A program made the translations under genes and the position numbers. The notes beneath the pieces are model-generated. The model was not told the origin of the DNA. It did not search any database and worked only from the letters and a program-made list of their open reading frames with translations. From positions 56,388-120,387 of the forward strand of contig NZ_BMMM01000002.1 of NCBI RefSeq assembly GCF_014645835.1: a DNA stretch of 64,000 bases. Direction: 5' to 3'. This DNA is from Streptomyces albiflavescens. GTDB taxonomy: Bacteria; Actinomycetota; Actinomycetes; Streptomycetales; Streptomycetaceae. How positions within the stretch are numbered: the first letter of the stretch is position 1; each line of letters starts with the position of its first letter. Below are positions 42,897 to 51,741 of this stretch, piece by piece.

Positions 42897-43664
42897 TCAG
42901 CTCGTCCGGTGTGAACCCGTCACGTCCGCCAGTACGCCTGCCCCCCGCCCCGGAGTCTCGTCCCAGAGGCGGATGCGGGACGCGGTGGTGGTGAGGCGGG
43001 GGTCGCCCGGGCGTACGGCGATGTAGAAGAGGGACTCGTCCGGCTTGGGGGCGTGGCCGCCCCAGCGGACTACGCCGCCCAGTTCGGTGAGGATGTCCTC
43101 GATCACCAGGCGCTGTTGGGGGAAGAAGCCGCCCCGGGTGCCGGCGGGGTAGGAGCCGGGGCGGATCTGGACCGCCGTGCCGGAGGCCTGGTTGGACTCC
43201 GGGAGGCCCTTGCGGACCTTGCCCGGGGAGCGCCAGCCGACGATGTCTCCCTTGCGGAGTTCGTCGATCTCGTAGTGGAAGCGGCGTACGACGTGGACGA
43301 GGACCGTCTCGACGTCGCCCATGCGTACCGCGATTCCCGCGGTGCCCGTCAGGGGGGTGCCGGGGACCGGACGGGTGAAGATGTTGCCGCCGTCGTCGGC
43401 GGCCCGCTCCATCTCCCAGCCGTTGCGGGACGGCTTGCCCGTCATCACCCGTCTGGCGCGGGCCTCCGCCTGGCGGACGGCCTCGCGCACCTTCGCGGAG
43501 AGCGGGTTCGTGCCGGGGACCGGGTCCTTCCCGGCCGCGTACGCCGGGCTCGCCAGGAACTGCGAGGCCGGGAGCGAGACCGCGATCGCCGCGCCCGTGA
43601 TCACCGCCGTGCGGGTGAGCACCGTACGCCGGGATACGTGAGGATTGTGCTGTGGCTTGTTCAA
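42897..43664 (-). CDS. Tat-exported protein of unknown function
   Basis: This 255-residue protein has a twin-arginine signal peptide (SRRTVL at about residues 11-16, then a moderately hydrophobic helix ending near SPAYAAG at about 44). The mature domain of about 210 residues is basic and rich in Gly and Arg, with no recognised catalytic motif. It starts at a TTG overlapping the stop of the upstream membrane-protein gene (TTGA), with AGGAAAG upstream. Tat export implies that it folds, possibly with a cofactor, before leaving the cell. Function is unknown. Confidence 0.75.
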   Translation of the reverse strand: MNKPQHNPHVSRRTVLTRTAVITGAAIAVSLPASQFLASPAYAAGKDPVPGTNPLSAKVREAVRQAEARARRVMTGKPSRNGWEMERAADDGGNIFTRPVPGTPLTGTAGIAVRMGDVETVLVHVVRRFHYEIDELRKGDIVGWRSPGKVRKGLPESNQASGTAVQIRPGSYPAGTRGGFFPQQRLVIEDILTELGGVVRWGGHAPKPDESLFYIAVRPGDPRLTTTASRIRLWDETPGRGAGVLADVTGSHRTS

Positions 43665-44137
43665 CTTGTCTTCTCTTTCCTGAAGTTGTCTCTGGCGCGG
43701 AGCTCCGAGGCGAACGCCGCGAAGACTCCGAGCGCCACGGCGGTCAGGGCCAGCCCCAGGGCTGCGGGGTTGACGTAGTCCGGTACGGCCGCGGCGTACG
43801 TACCGGCGCCCCTGACATGGCAGTTCAGGTGCAGGGGGATGTACGAGACGTCCGCGCCGGTGATGTCGGCGGCGTGCTCAGGGCCCACCGCGGCCCGGCA
43901 CGCGTCGGTCGTCATCGACTCGTCCTTGACGAGGTGGAGGGCGCCCCAGACGTACATGGCGGCGGCCGCCGCGGCGGCGACGCCGGCGAAGCCGCGGAGC
44001 ATGACGTCCTTCTCCGAGCGGCGGACGCCGTGCCGGGCCAGCGTGGTGAAGCCGAACACCGCGAACCCGCCCGCCACGGCCAGGCCGACGAGGCCGATCA
44101 GCAGGATGGCGAGGATGTTGGGTTGGTCGTCACTCAT
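43661..44137 (-). CDS. Small multi-pass membrane protein
   Basis: This 158-residue protein has about three membrane helices (near 8-30, 48-68 and 122-145) and an outer loop of about 50 residues carrying two cysteines (DACRAAV and LNCHVRG) that could pair. It is translationally coupled to the Tat-exported protein, suggesting that they function together at the membrane. GAGGAAG precedes the ATG. No family is recognised. Confidence 0.75.
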   Translation of the reverse strand: MSDDQPNILAILLIGLVGLAVAGGFAVFGFTTLARHGVRRSEKDVMLRGFAGVAAAAAAAMYVWGALHLVKDESMTTDACRAAVGPEHAADITGADVSYIPLHLNCHVRGAGTYAAAVPDYVNPAALGLALTAVALGVFAAFASELRARDNFRKEKTS

Positions 44138-44174
44138 GGGGCTTCCTCATCGGGCTTTCCTGATGGGCTTGCTC

Positions 44175-44225
44175 ACGGGGGCGCGCTCAGGGGGGGGGCG
44201 CGCTCAGGGGGCGCGCTCAAGGGGC
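44175..44225. repeat. Short GC-rich tandem repeat
   Basis: Three imperfect copies of GGGGGCGCGCTCAGG-like units lie in the gap between the membrane-protein start and the DUF1906 gene stop. The length suggests slippage. No function is evident. Confidence 0.5.
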
Positions 44226-44252
44226 TTCCTGATCAGGGCCGCCCGGGCTCAC

Positions 44253-46484
44253 TCACTGGTTCCGGACTATGCCGTTGTACTTCTCGAAGATCTGGTAGAG
44301 CGCCATCCGCTTGGTCGCGTGTTCCTCCGCCTCCTCGCCCCAGCCCTGGTAGCGCCGCAGCACCTGGAAGATCTCCGACTCGGTGTAGTCCAGGCGCATG
44401 GAGCGCAGGGTGGTCTCGCCGGCGGGCGGGTTCTGGCCGCCGGGTTTGCCCTCCGCGTCCCACAGGTGGATCAGGGAGACGGTCTGCAGGGCGTAGGCGT
44501 TGTCCTTGTTGACCTTCTGCCACATCGTCCAGATGTCGGCGTCCTTGGCGGGGTCGAGGATCGTGCCGGAGACGTAGCCCTTGGTGATGCAGTGGTTCCA
44601 GGCACGGATGCCGACCTCGCCGCTGATCTGGGCGATACCCGTGGACGAGTCGCGCTTCGGGGTCATGCCGCCGCCGACGCCGGTGTGGTAGTAGACGACG
44701 GCGGCGTCCACGGCCTGGTCGATGATGTCGTAGTGGCGCATCTCCCAGTACGCGGACGTCTGGATCAGCGCCTTGCGCATGCTGTAGCGGTTCGACTGCG
44801 CGGTGACCACGTCGTCGTTGGCGAGGACCGTCTCGAAGCACTGGGTGTGGCTGAAGATGCGGTTGCCGCCGTCGTTCGGGAAGCCGATCGACTGCATGTA
44901 CTTGCCGATGTCGTCGTGCAGCGCGTTCAGGTAGCCGCCGAGGAAGCGGACGTCCGGGAGGACCCCGCGCGGCTTGTCGAAGGAGTTCTCGCCGATGTCG
45001 CGGCCGGAGGCGATGTTGTTGTCGATCTCGATCTTTCCGTCGCCGGAGCCGACGGTGCGCGTGACGATCTGGTCGTAGGCCCAGTCCGCGGGCAGCGGGT
45101 AGCCGTAGTTCCCCGAGAACCCGGAGGACATGTCGGAGACGAACGAGGCCGAGGAGTGGCCGGCCTCGGCGACTCGCGTACACACGTTGCGCGGACCGTA
45201 CACACCGACCTTGAACGGGTTCCCGGCGTCCGCCATCGAGTCCTCGATGCCCTTGAAGTGGGGCAGGACGTTGCTGGTGACGTCCGCGTCGAGGGCGTCG
45301 AAGTCGACGGCGAAGAAGATCCGGGCGCCCGGCTTGAACCCGTGGTCCAGCGCCGCGTTGACGGCGGCGTAGCCGGCGGCCCGCCCGGCGGGGTAGGTGA
45401 AGCCGGAGGCGTCGCGGCCGAAGGTCTGGTAGATCGGGAAGCAGCGCAGGCCGCTCGTGGCGATCGTCTGGAGTTCGCCCGGCTGGATCGCCTTCTCGGG
45501 CAGCGAGGTCGTGCTGGGGTTGGTGAGGTAGCGGCCGACGTACTTGATGCCGTCCGCCTTCAGGGCCGCCGCCCGCGCCGTGGTGATCTTCGTGACGCCG
45601 TCGCAGGCCTCGCCCTTGCGGTCCTGGTCGCCGTAACTGACGAGGAGCGACGCCCAGGTCTGGAAGTCGCCGCTGCCGTTCACCGGGAGCTTGGCGAAGG
45701 ACTGGAACGTCCGGACCGCGTCGGCCAGGGAGGAGGAGAAACTGGAGGAGAAGGAGACCGGCCGCTGGTTGAGGATCATCGCGGCGGAGAAGAGGGAGAC
45801 CCAGGTGCCCGTCGAACCGCTCGAGACGGTGTGCGACTTGAGGCCGGACTTCGTGCCGGGACCGAAGACGCCGTTCGCGGTTCCGTCGGCCATGCCCAGC
45901 TCGTACTGGATGGCGTAGAGCATGGACTTGGACACGTCACGGGAGTTGTGGCCGTCGCACGGGATGACGAAGAAGTCCGCGCGGTTCACGTAACGGCCGT
46001 TCAGCCACCGCTGCACACTGCGGATGCCGTCGGACCCGGAGTTCACGGTCACATAGGCGTCCATGTTCAGCAGGCCCTTGAAGACCTTGGGCACCAGGTC
46101 GCCGCCGGGGAACGCGCCGTCGACGCCCATGTCCGTCTTCAGCTTGGCCACCGAGGACGCGACGCGGGAGTTGTACTTCCCGTCGATGTCACCGCCGTCG
46201 TAGCCCTTGCAGTACAGAGCGGACTGGATGATGCGGGCGAAGTTCGCCGAGGGGGTCGTCGAGGCGTTCAGCTTCGGGAACTTCGAGGCGAGCGTCGTCA
46301 GGGTGGTCGGGCCGAACGTGTCCGACAGGCTCGAGATGCCGAGTTCGTACTGGAGCGCGCGGGTCAGCGCGAACATCGTCGTCCAGCCGGTCTGGCCGTT
46401 CTCGTCCAGCGCGGGGATGCCGAGCATGTTGGGGTAGGTGCGGTTGATGAACTGCTGAGCTCTCCGGACCATCTCGTCGGCCAT
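44253..46484 (-). CDS. Peptidoglycan-binding / DUF1906 glycoside-hydrolase-like protein without signal peptide
   Basis: This 743-residue protein has two helical repeat regions resembling peptidoglycan-binding domains (about 1-130 and 140-280). A DUF1906 (Rv2525c-like) TIM-barrel domain follows (about 300-510, with KYVGRYLT and ARIFFAVDFDA), then a C-terminal helical domain (about 520-740, with STGIAQISGEVGIRAWN). Rv2525c of M. tuberculosis is Tat-exported and affects the cell wall, but this protein has neither a Sec nor a Tat signal. It may be released by lysis, by a specialised secretion system, or act as a lysin. The ATG at 46482-46484 has AAGGAG about 12 bp upstream. Neighbours give no further hint. 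Confidence 0.78.
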   Translation of the reverse strand: MADEMVRRAQQFINRTYPNMLGIPALDENGQTGWTTMFALTRALQYELGISSLSDTFGPTTLTTLASKFPKLNASTTPSANFARIIQSALYCKGYDGGDIDGKYNSRVASSVAKLKTDMGVDGAFPGGDLVPKVFKGLLNMDAYVTVNSGSDGIRSVQRWLNGRYVNRADFFVIPCDGHNSRDVSKSMLYAIQYELGMADGTANGVFGPGTKSGLKSHTVSSGSTGTWVSLFSAAMILNQRPVSFSSSFSSSLADAVRTFQSFAKLPVNGSGDFQTWASLLVSYGDQDRKGEACDGVTKITTARAAALKADGIKYVGRYLTNPSTTSLPEKAIQPGELQTIATSGLRCFPIYQTFGRDASGFTYPAGRAAGYAAVNAALDHGFKPGARIFFAVDFDALDADVTSNVLPHFKGIEDSMADAGNPFKVGVYGPRNVCTRVAEAGHSSASFVSDMSSGFSGNYGYPLPADWAYDQIVTRTVGSGDGKIEIDNNIASGRDIGENSFDKPRGVLPDVRFLGGYLNALHDDIGKYMQSIGFPNDGGNRIFSHTQCFETVLANDDVVTAQSNRYSMRKALIQTSAYWEMRHYDIIDQAVDAAVVYYHTGVGGGMTPKRDSSTGIAQISGEVGIRAWNHCITKGYVSGTILDPAKDADIWTMWQKVNKDNAYALQTVSLIHLWDAEGKPGGQNPPAGETTLRSMRLDYTESEIFQVLRRYQGWGEEAEEHATKRMALYQIFEKYNGIVRNQ

Positions 46485-47318
46485 GGGGCGCGGGTTCTCC
46501 TTCGGTGGTCGCGTACGGCGTACGGCATACGGCGTACGGCGGGTGGCGTGCGGCGTGCGGGCGGCGCGAGGCAGGGCAGGGCAACAGCACGGCGGAGCAC
46601 CAGGCTTGAGGGCGACCGGTCGGTCGGCAGACCTGTCCGGCCGAGGCGTGTGTGGCGGAAGTGGTGTGGCGGAAGTGGTGAGACCGATCAGGCGCGTGAG
46701 GCGCGCAAGCCACGCAGGGCAGAGGCACGCACTTCAGGTACGGCAGAGACACGCACGCCAAGCACGGCTGATGAGGCGCGTACGACTTGTGCGGCGCGTG
46801 CGGCGTGTGAGGCCTGTACGGCGCGTACGACACGTTCGACGCGTAGGACTACTGCGGCGCGTACGACTGCCGCGGCGTGTACGGCGCGATCCCCCGTGAA
46901 CATGGTTCCCCCCATGGTTCCCCCGGTGTCGGTCGGCGCGTCCGGGATGCCTGGTCAGGGCCCCGTGGCGCGGCGATCACCATAAGCATGGGGGCGGAGC
47001 GCCGAGCAAGAGTGATGCGGGGCCTGGCCGGATCGCGACGGCCGGGGCCCGGGGCCGTCCGGAGCGGCCCGACGGGTGTCTGGATTCGCCTGGGACCTGT
47101 GTGTTTCCAGTGAAACTCGGGCACGGTCGAGGTCTCACCCCATGCGCTCCCCCTGGCTCGTCCCGTGCGCGGAATTGGCTTGGTCTCGACGGTCTCTGTC
47201 AAGGCGCGGTCAAGGCCCGGTAAATCAGGTTGCCTTGCCGTTCTTGGTGGAGGGGCGCGTGAAAGGCTGGGCCGGTTGCGGATGTGAACGGGTGGGCCCG
47301 GTGGGGAGTTGGGGCGGC
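46485..47318. other. 834-bp gap with degenerate CGTACG/GCGTGCG repeats
   Basis: 46500-46600 and about 46690-46890 are dominated by short degenerate units such as GCGTACGGC, GCGTGCGGC and GCGCGTACGAC. Open frames here translate to low-complexity His/Pro/Ala or Val/Arg/Ala strings and are not credible genes. The rest (about 46920-47318) looks non-coding and should contain promoters for both flanking genes. Confidence 0.5.
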
Positions 47319-48236
47319 ATGAGCAAGCGGCAGATTCGGAAGATGTTCCAGTTGATGGCCGCGGGGGAGGCGGTTCAGCTCACGAGTCCCCTGGCCTCGG
47401 TGAAGAAGTTGGCCCGACTCGCCTTCTTTGCCCAGCAGTTCGGGTACGAGTACGCCGACGTACGGCAGGGAAGCGGGCGGAACAACGCGCTCACGATGCT
47501 CATCGTGCCCGATCCCAGCCCGCAGGCCCAGGCGCGGGCCGCGCAGAACTGGGCGCAGTTCCCGCAGGCCGGGGATGGGCAGTCGCTGCCGCCCGTCATT
47601 CCCGACGCGCTGGAGCTGCTCAAGGCCCGCATCAATTTCGACCTCACCGGCAAGAACGCCGAGAAGCGGATGCTGTACGGGGTCGTAGGCGTCACCGTCG
47701 GGTGCGTGGTCCTGGGGGCCCGGGCCGGTGGGGATTCCGTCGCCTTCGCCGTGGCGGGCGTGGTGTGGGCGGTCCTCATGGCCGTCTTCGGCATCGGTCT
47801 CGTCGTCACCCGCAAACGCAACGCCAAGTTCGCGGCGCGGTTGCAGGCCGCCGGGTTCGTGCCCGTCACGGAGGAGGGCGGCCGGGTGCGGTACCTGCCG
47901 CCCGCGCCGTACGCGCAGCAGGCCGCCGGACCAGGGACATACCCTCCGCAGGCGCCGGGTCCGTACGGCCAGCAGCCGGTTCCCGGCCAGTACGGCCAGC
48001 AGCAGGCCCCGGGTCCCTACGGTCAGCAGCCGACCCCGGGTCCGTACGGCCAGCAGCCGGTTCCCGGCCAGTACGGCCAGCCGCAGACCTCGGGCCCGCA
48101 CGGCCAGCCGCAAGCGCCCAACCCGTACGGCCACCAGCAGCCCCCCACCCCGCCGTACCCCGGTCAGCCGGCCCCAGGCCCCTACGCCCAGCCCCAGCCC
48201 CACCCCCAGCCCGGCCCCATCCCCCCACAGCACTGA
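47319..48236 (+). CDS. Membrane protein with C-terminal Pro/Gly/Tyr/Gln repeats
   Basis: This 305-residue protein has a soluble N-terminal domain (about 1-115, MSKRQIRKMFQLM onward), two membrane helices (about 122-142 and 146-168), a short cytoplasmic stretch, and a C-terminal disordered tail. The tail has about eight GPYGQQP- or GQYGQQ-type units (about 215-305). Such tails are common in actinobacterial membrane proteins and may mediate clustering. The ATG at 47319 is chosen after a G-rich ribosome-binding site; the longer frame is non-protein-like. Function is unknown. Confidence 0.75.
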   Translation: MSKRQIRKMFQLMAAGEAVQLTSPLASVKKLARLAFFAQQFGYEYADVRQGSGRNNALTMLIVPDPSPQAQARAAQNWAQFPQAGDGQSLPPVIPDALELLKARINFDLTGKNAEKRMLYGVVGVTVGCVVLGARAGGDSVAFAVAGVVWAVLMAVFGIGLVVTRKRNAKFAARLQAAGFVPVTEEGGRVRYLPPAPYAQQAAGPGTYPPQAPGPYGQQPVPGQYGQQQAPGPYGQQPTPGPYGQQPVPGQYGQPQTSGPHGQPQAPNPYGHQQPPTPPYPGQPAPGPYAQPQPHPQPGPIPPQH

Positions 48237-48296
48237 GTACTAAGGACTGAGGACTGAGAAGGCGAACCCCGCCCTCACCGCCGCCCCCGCGCCCGA

Positions 48297-48323
48297 GTGA
48301 GAGCAACGTTCCCTTCCAGTCAC
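48297..48323 (-). promoter_or_regulatory. GlnR-like box upstream of narK
   Basis: On the minus strand GTGAC-n6-GGAAC (48308-48323) fits the gTnAC-n6-GaAAC GlnR pattern, followed after 6 bp by CTCAC (48297-48301), a third half-site-like element. It is about 95 bp upstream of the nitrate transporter. GlnR control of nitrate genes is known in S. coelicolor. Confidence 0.5.
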
Positions 48324-48415
48324 CCACAGCCACAGGCCGGAAACGCGTCCTCCCTACCTTCGGTTGTCATCCCCAGGAAGACACGAGCACCGCACCGGAG
48401 AACCGTGGAGGCGTC

Positions 48416-49798
48416 ATGACAGCCCCTAGTACAGCCCCCGCACAGAGCAGGGGAGGCCGCTGGATCGAGGACTGGGATCCGGAGAACGAGGCCTTCTGGG
48501 CAGAGACGGGTGAGAAGGTCGCCCGGCGCAACCTGCTCTTCTCGGTCCTCTCCGAGCACATCGGATTCTCGATCTGGACCCTGTGGTCCGTGATGGTGCT
48601 CTTCATGGGCCCCGAGTACGGGCTCACCCCCGCCGACAAGTTCCTGCTCACCTCGATGGTGACGCTGGTCGGGGCGGTCGTGCGGGTGCCGTACACCTTC
48701 GCGGTCGCGATCTTCGGCGGGCGGAACTGGACCATCGTCTCCGCGAGCCTGCTGCTCGTGCCGACCGTCGCCGCCTTCGCGGTGATGAAGCCGGGGACCT
48801 CGTTCTCCACCTTCCTCGTCGTCGGTCTGCTCGCCGGTATCGGTGGCGGCAACTTCGCCTCCTCCATGACCAACATCAACGCCTTCTTCCCGCTGCGGAA
48901 GAAGGGGTGGGCGCTCGGGCTCAACGCGGGCGGGGGCAACATCGGCGTACCCGTCATCCAGCTCGTGGCGCTCGCCATCATCGGGGCGAGCGGCGGGCCG
49001 AGGGTCCTGCTGGGGATCTACATCCCGCTCATCGTCGTCGCCGCCGTCCTCGCCGCGCTCTTCATGGACAACATCTCGTCCGTGAAGAACGACACCGGTG
49101 CCGCCAAGGACGCCGCTAAGGACGCGCACACCTGGATCATGTCCTTCCTGTACATCGGCACGTTCGGGTCCTTCATCGGCTACGCCTTCGCCTTCGGACA
49201 GGTGCTGCAGGTCCAGTTCGGGCGCACGCCGCTGCAGGCCGCGTACCTCACCTTCATCGGTCCGCTGCTCGGCTCGCTGATCCGGCCCGTGGGCGGCTGG
49301 CTCGCCGACCGGTACGGCGGTGCGAAGATCACGCTGTGGAACTACGTCGGCATGGCGGCGGCGACCGGAATCCTCGTCGTCGCCAGCATGCAGAAGTCGC
49401 TTCCCCTGTTCGTCAGCGTCTTCGTGGTCCTGTTCGTCCTCAGCGGGCTCGGCAACGGGTCGACGTACAAGATGATCCCCGGGATCTTCCAGGCCAAGGC
49501 CCTCGCCAAGGGACTGGAAGGCGAAGAGGCCGCCGCCTATGGGCGCCGTCTCTCCGGGGCCTCCATGGGGCTCATCGGAGCCGTGGGCGCGCTCGGCGGC
49601 GTCGGTATCAACCTCGCCTTCCGGCAGTCCTTCCTCTCCTCCGGCTCGGGTACCGGCGCCTTCGTCACCTTCCTCGCCTTCTACGCGCTCTGCTTCGCGG
49701 TCACCTGGGCCGTATACCTTCGCCGCCCGGCCGCCCAGGCTCAGGCCAAAGCTGCCGCCTCCGAGGCGAAGCCGCAGCTCAGCTACGCCGAGGTGTGA
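48416..49798 (+). CDS. narK: NarK-type nitrate/nitrite transporter (MFS)
   Basis: This 460-residue MFS permease has about 12 helices and nitrate-porter signatures: GIGGGNFASSMTNINAFFP near residues 140-158 and a second glycine-rich stretch GLGNGSTYKMIP near 350. A hydrophilic N-terminus (WIEDWDPENEAFW) is typical of actinobacterial NarK. GGAGG lies 4 bp before the ATG. It imports nitrate and/or exports nitrite at the cytoplasmic membrane. The following gene is its likely regulator NnaR, and a GlnR-like site lies upstream, pointing to nitrogen control. Confidence 0.92.
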   Translation: MTAPSTAPAQSRGGRWIEDWDPENEAFWAETGEKVARRNLLFSVLSEHIGFSIWTLWSVMVLFMGPEYGLTPADKFLLTSMVTLVGAVVRVPYTFAVAIFGGRNWTIVSASLLLVPTVAAFAVMKPGTSFSTFLVVGLLAGIGGGNFASSMTNINAFFPLRKKGWALGLNAGGGNIGVPVIQLVALAIIGASGGPRVLLGIYIPLIVVAAVLAALFMDNISSVKNDTGAAKDAAKDAHTWIMSFLYIGTFGSFIGYAFAFGQVLQVQFGRTPLQAAYLTFIGPLLGSLIRPVGGWLADRYGGAKITLWNYVGMAAATGILVVASMQKSLPLFVSVFVVLFVLSGLGNGSTYKMIPGIFQAKALAKGLEGEEAAAYGRRLSGASMGLIGAVGALGGVGINLAFRQSFLSSGSGTGAFVTFLAFYALCFAVTWAVYLRRPAAQAQAKAAASEAKPQLSYAEV

Positions 49799-49823
49799 CG
49801 TAACACGAGCGACATGAAGCCGA

Positions 49824-49857
49824 ACCGAGCCTGTCATGCACCGTTGACAGGCTCGGT
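49824..49857 (+). terminator. narK terminator
   Basis: A perfect 13-bp stem (49824-49836 with 49845-49857) with an 8-base loop lies between narK and the regulator gene. No U-tract follows. Confidence 0.6.
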
Positions 49858-49896
49858 CGGCATGTAGGTGCAACGACTCCAGGCGAGACGAGAGCC

Positions 49897-51048
49897 ATGT
49901 ACGACGAACAGCAGCGACCAGCCGCCGGCCCCCTCGCCGGATTCACCGTAGGCGTGACAGCCGCGCGCAGAGCCGACGAGCTCGGCGCGCTGCTCCAGCG
50001 GCGCGGCGCCTGCGTCGTGCACGCGCCGGCCCTGCGCATCGTGCCGCTCGCCGATGACAGCGAACTGCTCGCTGCCACCAAGGAACTGATCGACCAGGCA
50101 CCGGATGTCGTGGTGGCCACGACCGCCATCGGATTCCGGGGCTGGGTCGAGGCGGCCGACGGGTGGGGGCTCGGCGAGGACCTGCTCGGCCGGCTGCGCG
50201 GGGTCGAGCTGCTCGCCCGCGGGCCCAAGGTCAAGGGGGCGATACGGGCCCAGGGCCTGACCGAGGAGTGGTCTCCGTCCTCCGAGTCCATGGCCGAGGT
50301 CCTCGACCGGCTCCTGGACGAGGGTGTCGACGGGCGCCGTATCGCCATCCAGCTGCACGGCGAGCCCCTGCCGGGATTCGTGGAGTCGCTGCGCGCCGCG
50401 GGCGCCGAGGTCGTCGGGGTCCCCGTGTACCGGTGGATGCCGCCGGAGGACATCGGTCCCGTCGACCGGCTGCTCGACGCGGCCGTCACCCGGGGCCTGG
50501 ACGCGCTCACCTTCACCAGCGCGCCCGCCGCCGCCTCCTTGCTGTCCCGGGCGGAGCACCGGGGGCTGCTCCCGGAACTTCTCGCCGCGCTGCAGCACGA
50601 CGTGCTGCCCGCCTGTGTCGGCCCGGTCACCGCGCTGCCGCTGCAGGCCCGGGGCATCGACACCGTCCAGCCCGAGCGCTTCCGGCTCGGTCCCCTCGTA
50701 CAGCTGCTGTGTCAGGAACTGCCGGGGCGGGCCAGGGCGTTGCCCATCGCCGGGCACCGGGTGGAGATCCGTGGGCATGCCGTGATGGTGGACGGGGCGC
50801 TGCGGCCCGTGCCGCCGGCCGGGATGTCGCTGATGCGGGCCCTGTCGCGGCGGCCCGGCTGGGTGGTGGCCCGGGCCGAGCTGCTGCGCGCGCTGCCGGG
50901 TGCCGGGCGGGACGAGCACGCCGTCGAGACGGCGATGGCCCGGCTGCGTACGGCACTGGGCACGCCCAAGCTCATCCAGACGGTGGTCAAGCGCGGCTAC
51001 CGGCTCGCGCTCGACCCGGCCGCGGACTCCAAGTACGCCGACGCGTAA
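49897..51048 (+). CDS. nnaR: HemD-like domain fused to OmpR-type DNA-binding domain (NnaR-like regulator)
   Basis: This 383-residue protein has an N-terminal uroporphyrinogen-III synthase-like domain (about 12-265). A C-terminal winged helix of the OmpR/PhoB type follows (about 290-378, ending TVVKRGYRLAL). This fusion is known in S. coelicolor as NnaR, which works with GlnR to activate nitrate and nitrite assimilation genes. Adjacency to narK fits. Whether the HemD part is still catalytic or senses a tetrapyrrole cannot be read. Its 3' end overlaps the convergent DUF1772 gene by 52 bp. Confidence 0.9.
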   Translation: MYDEQQRPAAGPLAGFTVGVTAARRADELGALLQRRGACVVHAPALRIVPLADDSELLAATKELIDQAPDVVVATTAIGFRGWVEAADGWGLGEDLLGRLRGVELLARGPKVKGAIRAQGLTEEWSPSSESMAEVLDRLLDEGVDGRRIAIQLHGEPLPGFVESLRAAGAEVVGVPVYRWMPPEDIGPVDRLLDAAVTRGLDALTFTSAPAAASLLSRAEHRGLLPELLAALQHDVLPACVGPVTALPLQARGIDTVQPERFRLGPLVQLLCQELPGRARALPIAGHRVEIRGHAVMVDGALRPVPPAGMSLMRALSRRPGWVVARAELLRALPGAGRDEHAVETAMARLRTALGTPKLIQTVVKRGYRLALDPAADSKYADA

Positions 51049-51578
51049 GACCTTCCGGACCTTCCGTACCTTCCGTACCTTCCGTGGAGAAGGAGCGCGC
51101 GTGCCAGGCACACCAGCGCGAGCGTCGACAGCAGAGCCCGTACGACGTTCCACGCCACCCACGTGTCCTCGAACTTCTCGCGTACGGCGGCCGGGTCGGC
51201 GATCTTCGCCGGGTCGCCGGCGTTCGCGAGGTCGTTGTTGAGCGGGATGTTCACGACGACGGTGAAGAGGAAGGCGAGCGTGTACGCGGCGAGGGCCGCG
51301 AACACCCACCACCGGTAGGGAGAGTTCCGCGCCTGCCAGGCGGAGATCGCCGTCAGCGCCAGTGCGCCCATGAAACTCAGGAAGAACACCGGGTTCTGGA
51401 TCACGTCGTTGATGTTCTGCATGACCTCGATGAAGACGCGGTCGTCACTGCGGGCCAGTGACGGCATGACGTCGCAGGCGAATATGTAGAAGACCCCGGC
51501 GATCAGGCCCATCGCGACCGTGGCCGCACCCAGTACACCTCCGGCGGTCGTACGCCGCCCCGTGCTGTTGTCTGTCAT
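50997..51578 (-). CDS. DUF1772 (anthrone oxygenase-like) membrane protein
   Basis: This 193-residue protein has four membrane helices (about 15-37, 62-82, 90-112 and 143-163) and the DUF1772 pattern (FYIFACDVMPSLAR and FVVNIPLNN-like VVVNIPLNNDL). The C-terminal 30 residues (GRYGRYGRSGRSY onward) run into the convergent nnaR gene and are encoded partly by a TTCCGTACC direct repeat (51051-51085). The stop may therefore have moved downstream. Relatives include anthrone oxygenases, but a small oxidoreductase role here is only a guess. Confidence 0.8.
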   Translation of the reverse strand: MTDNSTGRRTTAGGVLGAATVAMGLIAGVFYIFACDVMPSLARSDDRVFIEVMQNINDVIQNPVFFLSFMGALALTAISAWQARNSPYRWWVFAALAAYTLAFLFTVVVNIPLNNDLANAGDPAKIADPAAVREKFEDTWVAWNVVRALLSTLALVCLARALLLHGRYGRYGRSGRSYASAYLESAAGSSASR

Positions 51579-51741
51579 GTCCTTGAGTCAACCGGCGCCG
51601 CGGCACGGGTGACATGGCCGAGACGCGCGGCCCCATAAGCGCGCGTCCAGCAGATGAGCGGTACTGAGTCTTCCGGCCGCGCGTGCGGGCATGCACTGTA
51701 GGGAGTACGACAGCGGGTAACCCCAAGGCGGTGACAGGCAC

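Noticed and set aside
46688..46915. 75-residue minus-strand frame in the repeat region
   Set aside because: Pure Val/Arg/Ala low complexity produced by the GCGTACG repeats, with no ribosome-binding site.
43839..46985. 1,048-residue plus-strand frame opposite the DUF1906 gene
   Set aside because: Repetitive Val/Arg/Asp composition with no start site or motif; shadow of the real minus-strand gene.
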